Shown: one piece after another, positions 33,541-42,019 of the stretch
How positions within the stretch are numbered: the stretch's first letter is position 1
How the letters are laid out: every line of letters begins with the position of its first letter
Source of the DNA: an uncultured Bacilli bacterium
GTDB taxonomy: Bacteria > Bacillota_I > Bacilli_A > RFN20 > CAG-826
Length of the DNA stretch: 64,000 nt
NCBI GenBank assembly: GCA_944376605.1
Contig: CALWDE010000003.1
Coordinates: 1-64,000, forward strand
Direction: 5' to 3'
Notes under the pieces: model-generated
What the model was told of the DNA's origin: nothing
Databases searched by the model: none
The model's input: only the letters and a program-made list of their open reading frames with translations
Translations under genes and position numbers: made by a program

Positions 33541-34830
33541 ATGGATATCTTATTTCGCAACGTTCTCATTCTTGCTGACCCTAGCACTGGCAAAGTTCAA
33601 AAAGGCGAACTTGCCGTGCATGAAGGAACCATTTCTTATGTCGGAGAGAAGGCTCCTGCTACTACTTATGACCGCGTGATTGAAGGAGAAAATAACCTTA
33701 TTCTTCCTGGCTTTAAAAACGCTCATTCCCATAGTGCGATGGTATTTGCAAGAAGCTCTTCTGACGATTTGCCCTTATCGCGCTGGTTAAATGAGAGAAT
33801 TTTTCCCTTAGAGGAACATTTAAGAGAAGGCGATGTTTACGCATTAAGTAAAGTCGCTATTTTGGAATATTTATCTTCTGGAATTACTGCTAGCGCCGAT
33901 ATGTACTATTTTCCAGAAGAGATTGCAAAAGCAGGTGATGATCTTGGTTTTCGCTTCTTAATTGTCGGCACACCTAAGGAGGATGGAGAGGGATTAGATG
34001 AGTTTATTGCCTTATGCAGGAACTATAATCAAAATCCATCTTCTTTATGTCATTTTGTTCCAGGTTTTCATGCCGAATATACGGCAAATGAAAAGATGCT
34101 TCTTGCTTTAAGTAAGGCTTCTCATGAGTTAAACGCTCCCGTTTGGGCGCATAACTCAGAAACTTTCGATGAGGTAGAAGCTTGTAAAAAGAGACATCAC
34201 GGCCTTACTCCTACCGAATATATGGAATCGCTTGGTTTATTCGATTATGGAGGAGGGGGTTATCACTGTGTATATTTCTCTCCTCATGATTTTGAAATAT
34301 TTCAGAAGCATCACTGTCACTTTGTCTCTTGCCCAGGTTCTAATTCCAAACTAGCTTCCGGTATTGCCTCTCTTACTAGGGTCAATGAACTTGGCATTAA
34401 TCTTGCCTTAGGCACTGATGGTCCTGGTTCTAATAATGCTTTAGATATGTTTTATGAGATGCGTTTTGCCTCTGTTTTACAAAAAATAAAAGAGAAAAAA
34501 GCAGATGCTTTTGATGGCTTATTAGCCCTAAAAGCTGCCACGATTGGTGGCGCTTTAGCCCTTGGAATGGAAGATGCTACTACCTTAAAAGAGGGGAATA
34601 AGGCAGACATTGTTATGCTTGATTTAAAGCGTCCTTCCATGCAGCCACTTAACGATATTGCGCGAAACATTGTTTATTCTGGTTCCAAAGACTGTGTCCT
34701 TCTTACGATGGTTAATGGCAAAGTTCTTTACGAGAAGGGTAACTTCTATGTAGGAGAAGATATGTCTTCTATTTATCAAAAGGCGCAAGAAATTACGAAT
34801 CGCCTTCTTAAGGAAAGCGAAGCATCTTGA
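33541..34830 (+). CDS. amidohydrolase family protein (MtaD/TrzN-like deaminase)
   Basis: 429 residues. Metal-dependent amidohydrolase: H-x-H in LILPGFKNAHSHSAM (near 58-72), a His in VPGFHAEYTANEK, the His in WAHNSE, CPGSNSKLASGIASL, and the metal Asp in LALGTDGPGSNNALDM. This pattern matches the 5'-methylthioadenosine/S-adenosylhomocysteine deaminase and chlorohydrolase group. The substrate is not determined. Ribosome site AAAGGAG, 11 nt after ribF. Its TGA stop lies inside the cre box of the next gene. Confidence 0.85.
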   Translation: MDILFRNVLILADPSTGKVQKGELAVHEGTISYVGEKAPATTYDRVIEGENNLILPGFKNAHSHSAMVFARSSSDDLPLSRWLNERIFPLEEHLREGDVYALSKVAILEYLSSGITASADMYYFPEEIAKAGDDLGFRFLIVGTPKEDGEGLDEFIALCRNYNQNPSSLCHFVPGFHAEYTANEKMLLALSKASHELNAPVWAHNSETFDEVEACKKRHHGLTPTEYMESLGLFDYGGGGYHCVYFSPHDFEIFQKHHCHFVSCPGSNSKLASGIASLTRVNELGINLALGTDGPGSNNALDMFYEMRFASVLQKIKEKKADAFDGLLALKAATIGGALALGMEDATTLKEGNKADIVMLDLKRPSMQPLNDIARNIVYSGSKDCVLLTMVNGKVLYEKGNFYVGEDMSSIYQKAQEITNRLLKESEAS

Positions 34831-34841
34831 AAGCGCTTTAA
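34827..34841 (+). promoter_or_regulatory. cre box upstream of surface protein, overlapping a stop codon
   Basis: TTGAAAGCGCTTTAA fits the alternative CcpA consensus WTGAAARCGYTTWNN at every fixed position. It overlaps the TGA of the amidohydrolase gene (34828-34830) and lies 37 bp before the next ATG, so it probably covers the -35 region and represses. Confidence 0.75.
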
Positions 34842-34878
34842 TCTGTCATAAAATAAAGAAGAAGGAGAAAAATTTTCT

Positions 34879-36234
34879 ATGAAGAAGAAATTTTCTACAC
34901 TCTTACTATCGCTTCTTCTTGGTGCTTTTTTAGTGGCACCAATCACTCCGCTAACCGTTAATGCTGCGGAAGATACAGGTCTTGGGGGAGATACTACTGA
35001 TCCTATTGAGTATGGCTTAGTAGGAGACTTTATTGATCCTACAACAGGAAACACCCAGAACTGGCAAACTTCTACTCCTTTTGCCTATCAGGCAACGGTG
35101 GAACAAGACGGAGTAACTTGGTACAGTTTTACTTTACGTTTTGAAGAGGGAGATGAGTTTAAAGGATATAAACCTGCATCAGGTTCTTGGATTAGTCCTA
35201 AAACTTCTTTAGGTTTAGATCCTGCCTACTTCGAACCTGCTAATCCTTCTAATCCTAATGATAGTAACTGGAAAGTGTTAGAAGCAGGCGTTTATGAAAT
35301 CTTACTTCGCGATGGCGCCGAAGCGATTGATGACGCGCCTATTTGGGATAGAGGCGATCCTGTCCAGACAGAAACTGCAACAATTACTTATTACCATGGG
35401 GGTGAAGTAATTGACACAGATGTTGCAGACATCGGTGCTCACTATAATCCGCACTGGGTCTATCAAGAAGGATATGTTTTAGCAGGCTGGTATTTAGACG
35501 CTTCTCTTGATCCTTCTTATTATGTTCCTAACGGCTTTACCGTAGAAGGAGATACTTCTGTCTATGGTCTTTATAACGAAGCAGGCCCTGATTTAACCAT
35601 TTATCATGATGGTAACTACACATATGCGCATTACTGGAACGATGTTTCTGGAGCAGGAACAGAGTGGCCAGGTGTCGAGATGAGCAGTGTAGAAAACTCT
35701 TGGTCTACCGTCCATAAAATTGTCATTCCTGCCGAATATGAATCTACTAGAATCATTTTCCATTCGAATGATGGGGAACAGACAAGTGATTTAGTGATCG
35801 ACCGTTCTATGATTTTAGCAGATGGCACTTATCCCTATTGGGGCTCAGATAGCGGTTGGTACAGTGTTGATTCTTCTAACGCAAGAACTAGTGCTTTGTC
35901 CTTTATTGATCACTGGGTAAAAGAAGTACGTGTAGAAGGTGATGTTTGCTATTTAGAAGAGGATGCTGCTGCTTGGGCAGAATTAAAAGCATCTTACGAA
36001 GACTTAAATAGCGAAGCACGCGCAATTGTAGATAGCGCTGCAGATGGAGATAGCACCATCGGAGAAACAATGGCCTATTTATCACTGCTTATTGACGGAA
36101 CAGGTACGCCAAGCGGAACTAGTCCCTATGTATATGGCACCTATGTTGCAATTGGTGTTTCCAGCGCAATCGTTCTTTTACTTCTTATTTCTCTCGCTTT
36201 CATCTTTGTGCAGAAGAAAAAGAAAGCAGAATAA
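34879..36234 (+). CDS. membrane-anchored surface starch-binding protein (SusE/F-like, InlB-like and CBM26-like modules)
   Basis: 451 residues. Signal peptide MKKKFSTLLLSLLLGAF... ending near VNAA. Module 1 (about 35-155, YGLVGDFIDP, WYSFTLRFEEGDEFKGY, VLEAGVYEILL) resembles SusE/SusF starch-binding folds. Module 2 (about 168-235, ITYYHGGEVI, GYVLAGWYLD) is InlB/Listeria-repeat-like. Module 3 (about 238-325, YAHYWNDVSG, TEWPGVEM) is CBM26-like. A C-terminal module with VCYLEEDAAAW and STIGETMAYLSLLI, a membrane segment and a KKKKAE tail follow. Close paralogue of the next gene. cre-controlled. Confidence 0.8.
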   Translation: MKKKFSTLLLSLLLGAFLVAPITPLTVNAAEDTGLGGDTTDPIEYGLVGDFIDPTTGNTQNWQTSTPFAYQATVEQDGVTWYSFTLRFEEGDEFKGYKPASGSWISPKTSLGLDPAYFEPANPSNPNDSNWKVLEAGVYEILLRDGAEAIDDAPIWDRGDPVQTETATITYYHGGEVIDTDVADIGAHYNPHWVYQEGYVLAGWYLDASLDPSYYVPNGFTVEGDTSVYGLYNEAGPDLTIYHDGNYTYAHYWNDVSGAGTEWPGVEMSSVENSWSTVHKIVIPAEYESTRIIFHSNDGEQTSDLVIDRSMILADGTYPYWGSDSGWYSVDSSNARTSALSFIDHWVKEVRVEGDVCYLEEDAAAWAELKASYEDLNSEARAIVDSAADGDSTIGETMAYLSLLIDGTGTPSGTSPYVYGTYVAIGVSSAIVLLLLISLAFIFVQKKKKAE

Positions 36235-36251
36235 CTTATTTTTCCTTCCTA

Positions 36252-36275
36252 AAGGGGCCAATCGCCCCCTTTTTT
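36252..36275 (+). terminator. rho-independent terminator
   Basis: GGGGC (36254-36258) / GCCCC (36264-36268) followed by a T run. It separates the two paralogous surface-protein genes, so each has its own promoter and cre. Confidence 0.85.
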
Positions 36276-36286
36276 CATGAAAATTT

Positions 36287-36325
36287 CTGTAAGCGCTTGC
36301 GCAATTTGTAAGCGTTTTCTAAAAT
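36287..36325 (+). promoter_or_regulatory. tandem cre boxes and promoter of second surface protein
   Basis: CTGTAAGCGCTTGCG (36287-36301) matches the cre consensus except at its first and last positions; TTGTAAGCGTTTTCT (36306-36320) matches fully. A promoter TTGCGC (36298-36303), 17-nt spacer, TAAAAT (36321-36326 or one earlier) has the second cre inside the spacer. This is the arrangement for CcpA repression. Confidence 0.75.
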
Positions 36326-36353
36326 AGCGAGGTATTAAAAGGAGATTTCATTC

Positions 36354-37766
36354 ATGAAGAAGAAATATTTCCTCGCACTTGCAGCCTCTTTGTTGCTAGG
36401 GATTTCTAGCGCGGCTTTTACTGGTATTACACCTCTTACCGCGGATGCTGCAGAAAGCGAACCTACTACTACTTCCTCCTCTTCTCCTGCAGAAGAAGAT
36501 TGGACATGGCATAAATATGGGCTTATTGGCACCTTTACCGATCCAAGAGATGGCCAAGAACAGGGATGGGACACTAATACAACTCTTCCTTTTGGACCTG
36601 GATATGAATACGAGGGCGCAACTTGGTACGACATCACTGTCTATTTAGAAGAAGGTGATTTATTCAAAGCCTATTATCCTGAAACAGATACTTATATGGG
36701 TGCTAATGGTTGCAGTGATGAAATTGGGCTTAACTCAGCTTACTTTGGATGGTCAGATAGTGGTAACTGGATTGTGAAAGAATCTGGTATGTATTCTCTT
36801 TCCATCATTGACGGCCTTGAAACATACGGAGATCATGCTTATGGCTGGAGAGGCGGAGAAAAGGTTGAGACTGCCACTGGCACAATTAATTACTACCATG
36901 GTAACGAGATTATTTTTACCGCAGAAGCGCCAATTGGAACTTACTATACCCCAACTTGGCAATACCAAGATGGCTATGTTCTAAATGGTTGGTACAGTGA
37001 TCCTGAATTAATGACACCAATTACTACTGTTGTAGTGGAGGAGACTACTAACATTTATGGTGATTATTCTCCAGCAGGAGAGGATTTAATTGTCTATTTC
37101 GAAGGCACATATACCCACGCTTATGCTTGGAATAACACTTCTGGTGCGATGCCTGTTGCTTGGCCAGGTGCGGAAATGACACCAATGGAGTATGCCTATA
37201 ACGAATATGTGAAGATGGTAGTTATTCCTGCTGAATATCAAGCAGACCGCATTATTTTCAATAATGGAGTAGGCGGCGAAGTAGGCCAAGGCCAAACTGA
37301 CAATTTAACTCTTGATCCAGCGTTAGTGGAAGCTGCCACATATACCATTTGGGGTAATGATGGTGGTTGGTGGACTGCAGAAGAATCTGCAGATCGCAGC
37401 ACCGCTATGGAAATGATGAATCTATGGGCAACTGAAGTACGTCTTGATGGCGATATTTGCTGGATGGTAGATAACGCGGAAGCTTGGGGACGCCTTAAGA
37501 GCGCAGTCGCTTCTTTAAGTGAAGGTGCCTACGATTTACTTTATAACGCTCCAGACACTGTTGAGGGCGTGACCATTGGTCAATCCTATGAATATCTCTC
37601 GAATCTTATCGAGGGAACAGGCAGCGCCGCTGGCTATGCGCCATTCAGCGGAGATATGACAAGTGAAGATCTTGCCCTTATTGTTGGCATCAGTTTACTT
37701 GCAGTTAGTGCTCTCGGGGCAGCTGTCTATTTCATCTATCGGAAAAAGAAAGCAAATCGCGCATAA
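36354..37766 (+). CDS. membrane-anchored surface starch-binding protein, paralogue
   Basis: 470 residues with the same order of parts as the gene at 34879. Signal peptide (to about ADAA), SusE/F-like module (YGLIGTFTDP, WYDITVYLEEGDLFKAY), InlB-like module (INYYHGNEIIF, GYVLNGWYSD), CBM26-like module (HAYAWNNTSGA, AWPGAEM), the shared C-terminal module (ICWMVDNAEAWGRL, VTIGQSYEYLSNLI), a membrane segment and a basic tail. Aromatic residues are conserved at the likely sugar-contact positions. It probably works with the other two surface proteins in starch capture. Confidence 0.8.
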   Translation: MKKKYFLALAASLLLGISSAAFTGITPLTADAAESEPTTTSSSSPAEEDWTWHKYGLIGTFTDPRDGQEQGWDTNTTLPFGPGYEYEGATWYDITVYLEEGDLFKAYYPETDTYMGANGCSDEIGLNSAYFGWSDSGNWIVKESGMYSLSIIDGLETYGDHAYGWRGGEKVETATGTINYYHGNEIIFTAEAPIGTYYTPTWQYQDGYVLNGWYSDPELMTPITTVVVEETTNIYGDYSPAGEDLIVYFEGTYTHAYAWNNTSGAMPVAWPGAEMTPMEYAYNEYVKMVVIPAEYQADRIIFNNGVGGEVGQGQTDNLTLDPALVEAATYTIWGNDGGWWTAEESADRSTAMEMMNLWATEVRLDGDICWMVDNAEAWGRLKSAVASLSEGAYDLLYNAPDTVEGVTIGQSYEYLSNLIEGTGSAAGYAPFSGDMTSEDLALIVGISLLAVSALGAAVYFIYRKKKANRA

Positions 37767-37774
37767 TTAAAGTT

Positions 37775-37798
37775 AAGAGGCCTTCGGGCCTCTTTTTT
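37775..37798 (+). terminator. rho-independent terminator
   Basis: AGAGGCC / GGCCTCT with a TTCG tetraloop, followed by TTTTTT. Confidence 0.92.
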
Positions 37799-37869
37799 GT
37801 AGGAATTTTTGATTTTCTCTGCAAAAGTCCTTTCTTTTCGATAATATATAAATGCATTTGGAGGTTCTT

Positions 37870-38433
37870 ATGTCAAAAAAGAAAAAGAGTTTTTCGCTTC
37901 TTGCCATGCTTCTTCTTATCATCGGTATTGCTGCTTCCATTTTAGCAATTGCTGCGCCTGCCGCTGATGCCATCATGTTAAATTACTCCGTACTAAATCC
38001 GCTTAACGGGGAGGTGATTTCTACAGATAGCTCCGCTTTAGTGACTGGGTTTGGTTTCATCTTTGGTGAAACAATGAGTAATGAACACATCACTGTGAAC
38101 GTCAGCGAGCCTAATACTGCAGCGATGGTTTTCTATATCCTCTTCTTAGTAGGCGCTTTGGCACTTATTCTGTCTCTTCTGATTCGTTTTACGAAAGCGA
38201 AGGGCGTTTCGCGTGTATTAGCACTTGTTGCAGGGCTTGCCTTACTAGTAGGGGGAATTGGCTTCTTCTGCCTTCCAGAATTTTTAAGTCAAGACATCAA
38301 AGATATGGTGGAACTCCTCAATACTCCTGTCAGTTCCGTGTCTCTTGGCTTAGGGACTGGCGCAATCTTACCTGCTATTGGTGGATTAGTGGGCGCCCTT
38401 ACTTCCTTCGGGGCAGCGATTTTGAAAAAATAG
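37870..38433 (+). CDS. small four-helix membrane protein
   Basis: 187 residues from the ATG at 37870, chosen because TTTGGAGG lies 7-14 nt upstream; an in-frame ATG at 37852 has none. Four hydrophobic segments: LLAMLLLIIGIAASILAI, MVFYILFLVGALALILSL, LALVAGLALLVGGIGFF and GTGAILPAIGGLVGALTSFG. A loop of about 50 residues lies between the first two. No family recognised. A cre box and promoter for the downstream sRNA begin 14 nt after its stop. Confidence 0.65.
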   Translation: MSKKKKSFSLLAMLLLIIGIAASILAIAAPAADAIMLNYSVLNPLNGEVISTDSSALVTGFGFIFGETMSNEHITVNVSEPNTAAMVFYILFLVGALALILSLLIRFTKAKGVSRVLALVAGLALLVGGIGFFCLPEFLSQDIKDMVELLNTPVSSVSLGLGTGAILPAIGGLVGALTSFGAAILKK

Positions 38434-38446
38434 TATCTTTTCAAAA

Positions 38447-38465
38447 TTGAAAGCGCTTTTATAAT
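38447..38465 (+). promoter_or_regulatory. cre box inside the promoter of an orphan sRNA
   Basis: TTGAAAGCGCTTTTA (38447-38461) fits WTGAAARCGYTTWNN at every fixed position and overlaps the -10 TATAAT (38460-38465). A weak -35 TTTTCA (38438-38443) is 16 nt upstream. CcpA bound here would block transcription of the RNA that follows. Confidence 0.75.
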
Positions 38466-38471
38466 AGGACT

Positions 38472-38581
38472 ACTAAGAAGGACAATTCGGCTACGCCTTT
38501 GCCTTCTAGTGTGCCGAACGGAGAATCGATCTCCGTCGACTGAATGAAGGGGACAGGGTAAATTACCCTGTCTCTTTTTTT
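38472..38581 (+). ncRNA. cre-controlled structured small RNA (pseudoknot, hairpin, terminator)
   Basis: About 110 nt between a promoter and a strong terminator, with no coding frame and no same-strand gene downstream (the next gene is convergent typA). Stem 1: ACT(A)AGAAGG (38472-38481) with CCTTCTAGT (38502-38510). Stem 2: TTCGGC (38486-38491), in the loop of stem 1, pairs with GCCGAA (38513-38518), giving an H-type pseudoknot. Then hairpin CGGAGA/TCTCCG (38519-38535) and terminator GACAGGGT/ACCCTGTC (38552-38572) with eight or more T. CcpA-controlled sRNAs are known in other Firmicutes (for example RsaI of Staphylococcus); homology to any of them is not claimed. Confidence 0.8.
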
Positions 38582-38589
38582 ATAAAAGA

Positions 38590-38612
38590 AAAGGAGGAAT
38601 ATATCCTCCTTT
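38590..38612 (-). terminator. terminator of typA, overlapping its stop codon
   Basis: AAAGGAGGA (38590-38598) / TCCTCCTTT (38604-38612). On the minus strand it is followed by TCTTTT. The typA stop codon (38611-38613) lies in the stem. Confidence 0.75.
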
Positions 38613-40437
38613 AATTATTTTTTTCAGCCTTTTTATGGGCGTCGTATTTTTTTCTTTCTGAAGTGTCTAAGATTCTCTTCCGCATACGAATCGCATTTGG
38701 TGTAATTTCAACGAGTTCATCAAGATTAATATAGTCTAGACATGCTTCTAGAGTCATTTTACGAGGAGTCTTTAAGACAACCGTTGTATCTTTTGTAGAG
38801 CTACGGACATTCGTCATTGGTTTCGACATGGTACAGTTGACTGCTAAATCATTTGGATAACGATGTTCTCCTACAATCATTCCTTCGTAGCAAGTTTCAC
38901 CAGGCGTAATGAACATGGTTCCGTGTTCTTCTACCTTTTCTAAGGCATAGGCTGTTGCCATGCCTTTATCGGTAGATACTAAGACGCCGATTTGTCTTTC
39001 TCCTACCTCTTTGCTGTATAAAGGACGGTATTCCTTAAAGGTATGATTAATAATACCGTACCCCTTGGTCATGGTGAGGAAGTTTGACACAAAGCCAAGT
39101 AAGCCGCGGGAAGGAATAATATAGGTTAAAGTAGAATTATTTCCATCATCTTGTAAATCAAGAAGTTCCGCGCCTCGATCACCAAGAGTGGTCATAATGT
39201 CACCAACAAATTCATTGGGAACATCAATTCTTAAATCTTCATAAGGTTCACACTTCACTCCGTCAATTACGCGTAAAATTACTTGCGGCTTACTCACTTC
39301 AAGTTCATAGCCTTCTCGACGCATATTTTCAATCAAGACGCCTAAGTGAAGTTCTCCTCTTCCTGAGACGAGCCACGCTTCACGATTTGCAAGTCTTTGA
39401 TAACGAAGAGAAACGTCTTTTTGTGTTTCTTTAAAAAGACGTTCTTCGATGAGTCTTGCTGTAACAAATTTGCCATCTTGCCCTCTTAAAGGAGAAGAGT
39501 TTGTACCAAATTCCATTTGCAAAGTTGGCTCATCCACGCGTAAAGGGGGAAGAGGAGAGATGTAACCATCTCCGCATACAGTGTCGCTCACCCCGATATC
39601 TGGTAAGCCTGCAATGCCAATAATATCGCCTGGTTCTGCCTCATTTACTTCTTCACGTTTCATCCCGTAGAAAGTATAGATTTTCATTGCTTTGAAGTTT
39701 TTGGTGCTTCCATCAGGGCGAACATCCGTCAAAGTGTCACCTAGCTTAACGCGTCCGCGGCGGATTGTTCCAATACCGATTCTTCCAACAAAATCGTTAT
39801 AGTCTAAAAGAGCGGCCTGCCACTGGAAAGGTCCTTCGCTACATTCAGGATCAGGAATTTCATTTAAAATTAAATCTAATAAAGGAGTCATTCCTGGCTT
39901 TTGGTCTTCGATTTTTGGCGATAAAGAAGATGTATTATTCAAAGCAGAAACGTAGCATACTGGGAAATCAAGTTGGGCATCATCGGCACCTAGTTCAATA
40001 AATAAATCGAGCACTTCATCTACTGCCTTTTTTACGTCAGCATGAGGACGATCTACTTTATTAATGACAACAATCGGCTTAATTCTATTTTCTAAAGCTT
40101 GTTTTAAGACAAAACGCGTTTGGGGCATAGTGCCTTCATAGGCATCTACCAAAAGAAGACAGCCATCTACCATCCGCATAATTCTTTCTACTTCTCCACC
40201 AAAATCTGCGTGTCCCGGAGTGTCGACAATGTTAATCTTAGCCCCTTTATAATGGATGGAAGTCGTCTTTGCTAAAATGGTAATGCCTCTTTCGCGCTCA
40301 ATCGCATTACTATCAAGCATTCTGTCTTGAACCGCTTCATTTTCCCGGAAGGTACCAGAAGAGGCTAAAAGAGAGTTCACCAAGGTCGTTTTTCCATGGT
40401 CAACGTGAGCAATGATGGCGATATTTTTAATCTTCAT
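38611..40437 (-). CDS. typA: GTP-binding protein TypA/BipA
   Basis: 608 residues from the ATG at 40437, preceded by AGGAGG; an upstream in-frame start lacks a ribosome site. Translational GTPase: G1 [12 protein letters not shown]2 [14 protein letters not shown]3 [13 protein letters not shown]4 VINKVDRP. BipA C-terminal domain [19 protein letters not shown], with [19 protein letters not shown] between. It binds the ribosome and helps assembly under stress and cold. Divergent from the GT2 gene. Confidence 0.96.
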   Translation of the reverse strand: MKIKNIAIIAHVDHGKTTLVNSLLASSGTFRENEAVQDRMLDSNAIERERGITILAKTTSIHYKGAKINIVDTPGHADFGGEVERIMRMVDGCLLLVDAYEGTMPQTRFVLKQALENRIKPIVVINKVDRPHADVKKAVDEVLDLFIELGADDAQLDFPVCYVSALNNTSSLSPKIEDQKPGMTPLLDLILNEIPDPECSEGPFQWQAALLDYNDFVGRIGIGTIRRGRVKLGDTLTDVRPDGSTKNFKAMKIYTFYGMKREEVNEAEPGDIIGIAGLPDIGVSDTVCGDGYISPLPPLRVDEPTLQMEFGTNSSPLRGQDGKFVTARLIEERLFKETQKDVSLRYQRLANREAWLVSGRGELHLGVLIENMRREGYELEVSKPQVILRVIDGVKCEPYEDLRIDVPNEFVGDIMTTLGDRGAELLDLQDDGNNSTLTYIIPSRGLLGFVSNFLTMTKGYGIINHTFKEYRPLYSKEVGERQIGVLVSTDKGMATAYALEKVEEHGTMFITPGETCYEGMIVGEHRYPNDLAVNCTMSKPMTNVRSSTKDTTVVLKTPRKMTLEACLDYINLDELVEITPNAIRMRKRILDTSERKKYDAHKKAEKNN

Positions 40438-40439
40438 GG

Positions 40440-40480
40440 AAAAACCTCCTACATGTAGCGCGCGAATTATAGAGGTTTTT
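40440..40480 (-). promoter_or_regulatory. typA promoter with a 9-bp inverted repeat flanking the -10
   Basis: AAAAACCTC (40440-40448) and GAGGTTTTT (40472-40480) are perfectly inverted. The minus-strand -10 TATAAT (40466-40471) lies just inside the upstream arm, and the typA ribosome site AGGAGG lies in the downstream arm. An operator is possible. Confidence 0.45.
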
Positions 40481-40494
40481 CGCACGAAAAGAAT

Positions 40495-40533
40495 TTGTAA
40501 GCGCTACAAAGACGATTGCTAGAAGCGCTTTCT
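40495..40533. promoter_or_regulatory. two cre-like sites between divergent typA and GT2 genes
   Basis: TTGTAAGCGCTACAA (40495-40509) differs from the cre consensus at one fixed position; CTAGAAGCGCTTTCT (40519-40533) differs at two. Their centres are 24 bp apart. Weaker than the cre boxes at 36306 and 38447, so CcpA control here is only possible. Confidence 0.4.
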
Positions 40534-40568
40534 CGTGGTTTAATCCTTTCGCCTTAAGAAAGGGTTTT

Positions 40569-41942
40569 ATGTCTGCATCACAAATTGTTTGGTATATCTT
40601 TGAAATCATCAACTATATCGCTATTGTCCTTACTTCTGTAACTTTTCTCTTCCAAATCGTCATGATTCTCTTCTTCTTTTTGAAGGAGAAACATTTTAAA
40701 AAGTCAGATAAACTCGCAAAGATTGCGATTTGTATTCCAGGACATAATGAGGCAGATGTCATCACTTCCACCATTGAAAAGATGTTTTCTACTCTAGATT
40801 ACCCACGTGATCGATATGACATTTTTGTGTGTGCACATAACTGCACCGACAAAACTGCTGAGCTTGCTGAAAAAGCAGGAGCGAAAGTTCTTATTTTGAA
40901 TAACCCCGAACAAAAAACAGCAGGTTATCCTACCGATTTTTTGTTCCGTCACGTGATGAAGGAAGAGCTTGGCTATGACTTTGCGATTAAATTTGATGCT
41001 GACAATATTCCTGATAAAAATTATTTACACGCGATGAATGACGCCTTCCAGAGCGGAGTAGAGATTGCACGTCCTTTTGAAGCCTCTACCAACGCTACAC
41101 AAAACACCTGGACAGCAGTTTCTGCTGCCTACTATATTCGTGATGGCAGAATTGCTTGTAACTTCCGGGAACGCTTTCATCTCGACTCAATTCTCACTGG
41201 CGCAGGGATGATGATTTCTACGAAAGTTTTACGCGAAGTTGGGGGGTATGACGCTTATTCTCGCAGTGATGATACTGAGTTTTCTATTAAGCGTTTGGTA
41301 GAAAACCGCCGCATTCACTATGTCGCGGATGCTATCGTCTATGAAGACCAACCAAGTAGTGCAAAAGATACTTACGCTAGATTATCGAGAATGGGAAATG
41401 GTATTAACCGCGTTTTCTGGCGTCATGGTTATAAGCTTTTTGGACACTTCTTTGTCTCAGGAAAGTGGAGCAATATCGACTTATTTGTGCAGTTATTCTT
41501 TGTCCCGCTTGATGTAATCTGTTTCCTTTGGTATCCGCTTTACTATATTGCTTATGCAATTTGTCATATGATGAACGGATTTGGTGAGTTTGCAGGACAA
41601 GTATTGCCTTGGCTTGGCAGTGATGCGGCAAGCGCAGCTCTAGCAAGTCAAGAAGCGCTACTTTCTTTAGCGCTGATGGCAGGAGTTGTTGTTGCCTCCT
41701 TCTTGATTTTATACACTTTACAAACTTTCTTAGCGATTTTCTTAGTGAAAAAGAAACTTGGTATCAAGCATATTAAAGGACTAAAAAGAGGTGCGTTCCT
41801 CTCTTCCTTATTTATGGTGTTCTATGGCTTCTGCGTTATTGCTGGTATTTTCACAAATGCAGGCTGGGCAAAAGTACAAAGAAATGTATCGCCTTCTCCC
41901 TCTAATCAGATAGAAGAAAAAGAAAATCCAAAAATAGAATAA
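40569..41942 (+). CDS. membrane-bound glycosyltransferase family 2
   Basis: 457 residues. One N-terminal membrane segment (about 14-38), a GT-A domain with AICIPGHNEADVI, FVCAHNCTDKTAELA, AIKFDADNIPDKNYL (the DxD), TGAGMMIS and SRSDDTEFSIKRL. Three or more membrane segments follow from about 300. This layout resembles processive or polyprenyl-linked GT2 enzymes of surface polysaccharide synthesis. The acceptor is unknown. Ribosome site AAGAAAGGG; own terminator; no capsule genes nearby. Confidence 0.87.
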   Translation: MSASQIVWYIFEIINYIAIVLTSVTFLFQIVMILFFFLKEKHFKKSDKLAKIAICIPGHNEADVITSTIEKMFSTLDYPRDRYDIFVCAHNCTDKTAELAEKAGAKVLILNNPEQKTAGYPTDFLFRHVMKEELGYDFAIKFDADNIPDKNYLHAMNDAFQSGVEIARPFEASTNATQNTWTAVSAAYYIRDGRIACNFRERFHLDSILTGAGMMISTKVLREVGGYDAYSRSDDTEFSIKRLVENRRIHYVADAIVYEDQPSSAKDTYARLSRMGNGINRVFWRHGYKLFGHFFVSGKWSNIDLFVQLFFVPLDVICFLWYPLYYIAYAICHMMNGFGEFAGQVLPWLGSDAASAALASQEALLSLALMAGVVVASFLILYTLQTFLAIFLVKKKLGIKHIKGLKRGAFLSSLFMVFYGFCVIAGIFTNAGWAKVQRNVSPSPSNQIEEKENPKIE

Positions 41943-41964
41943 GAAGGGGCTGCCCTTCTTTTTC
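41941..41964 (+). terminator. terminator of GT2 gene
   Basis: AAGAAGGG (41941-41948) / CCCTTCTT (41953-41960) with loop GCTG and following T run. It begins inside the stop codon. Confidence 0.85.
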
Positions 41965-42019
41965 TTTCTATTTTCTTTATAAAAGTTTAAAATGCGCTGC
42001 TGTTAATGAAAGGAATCTT

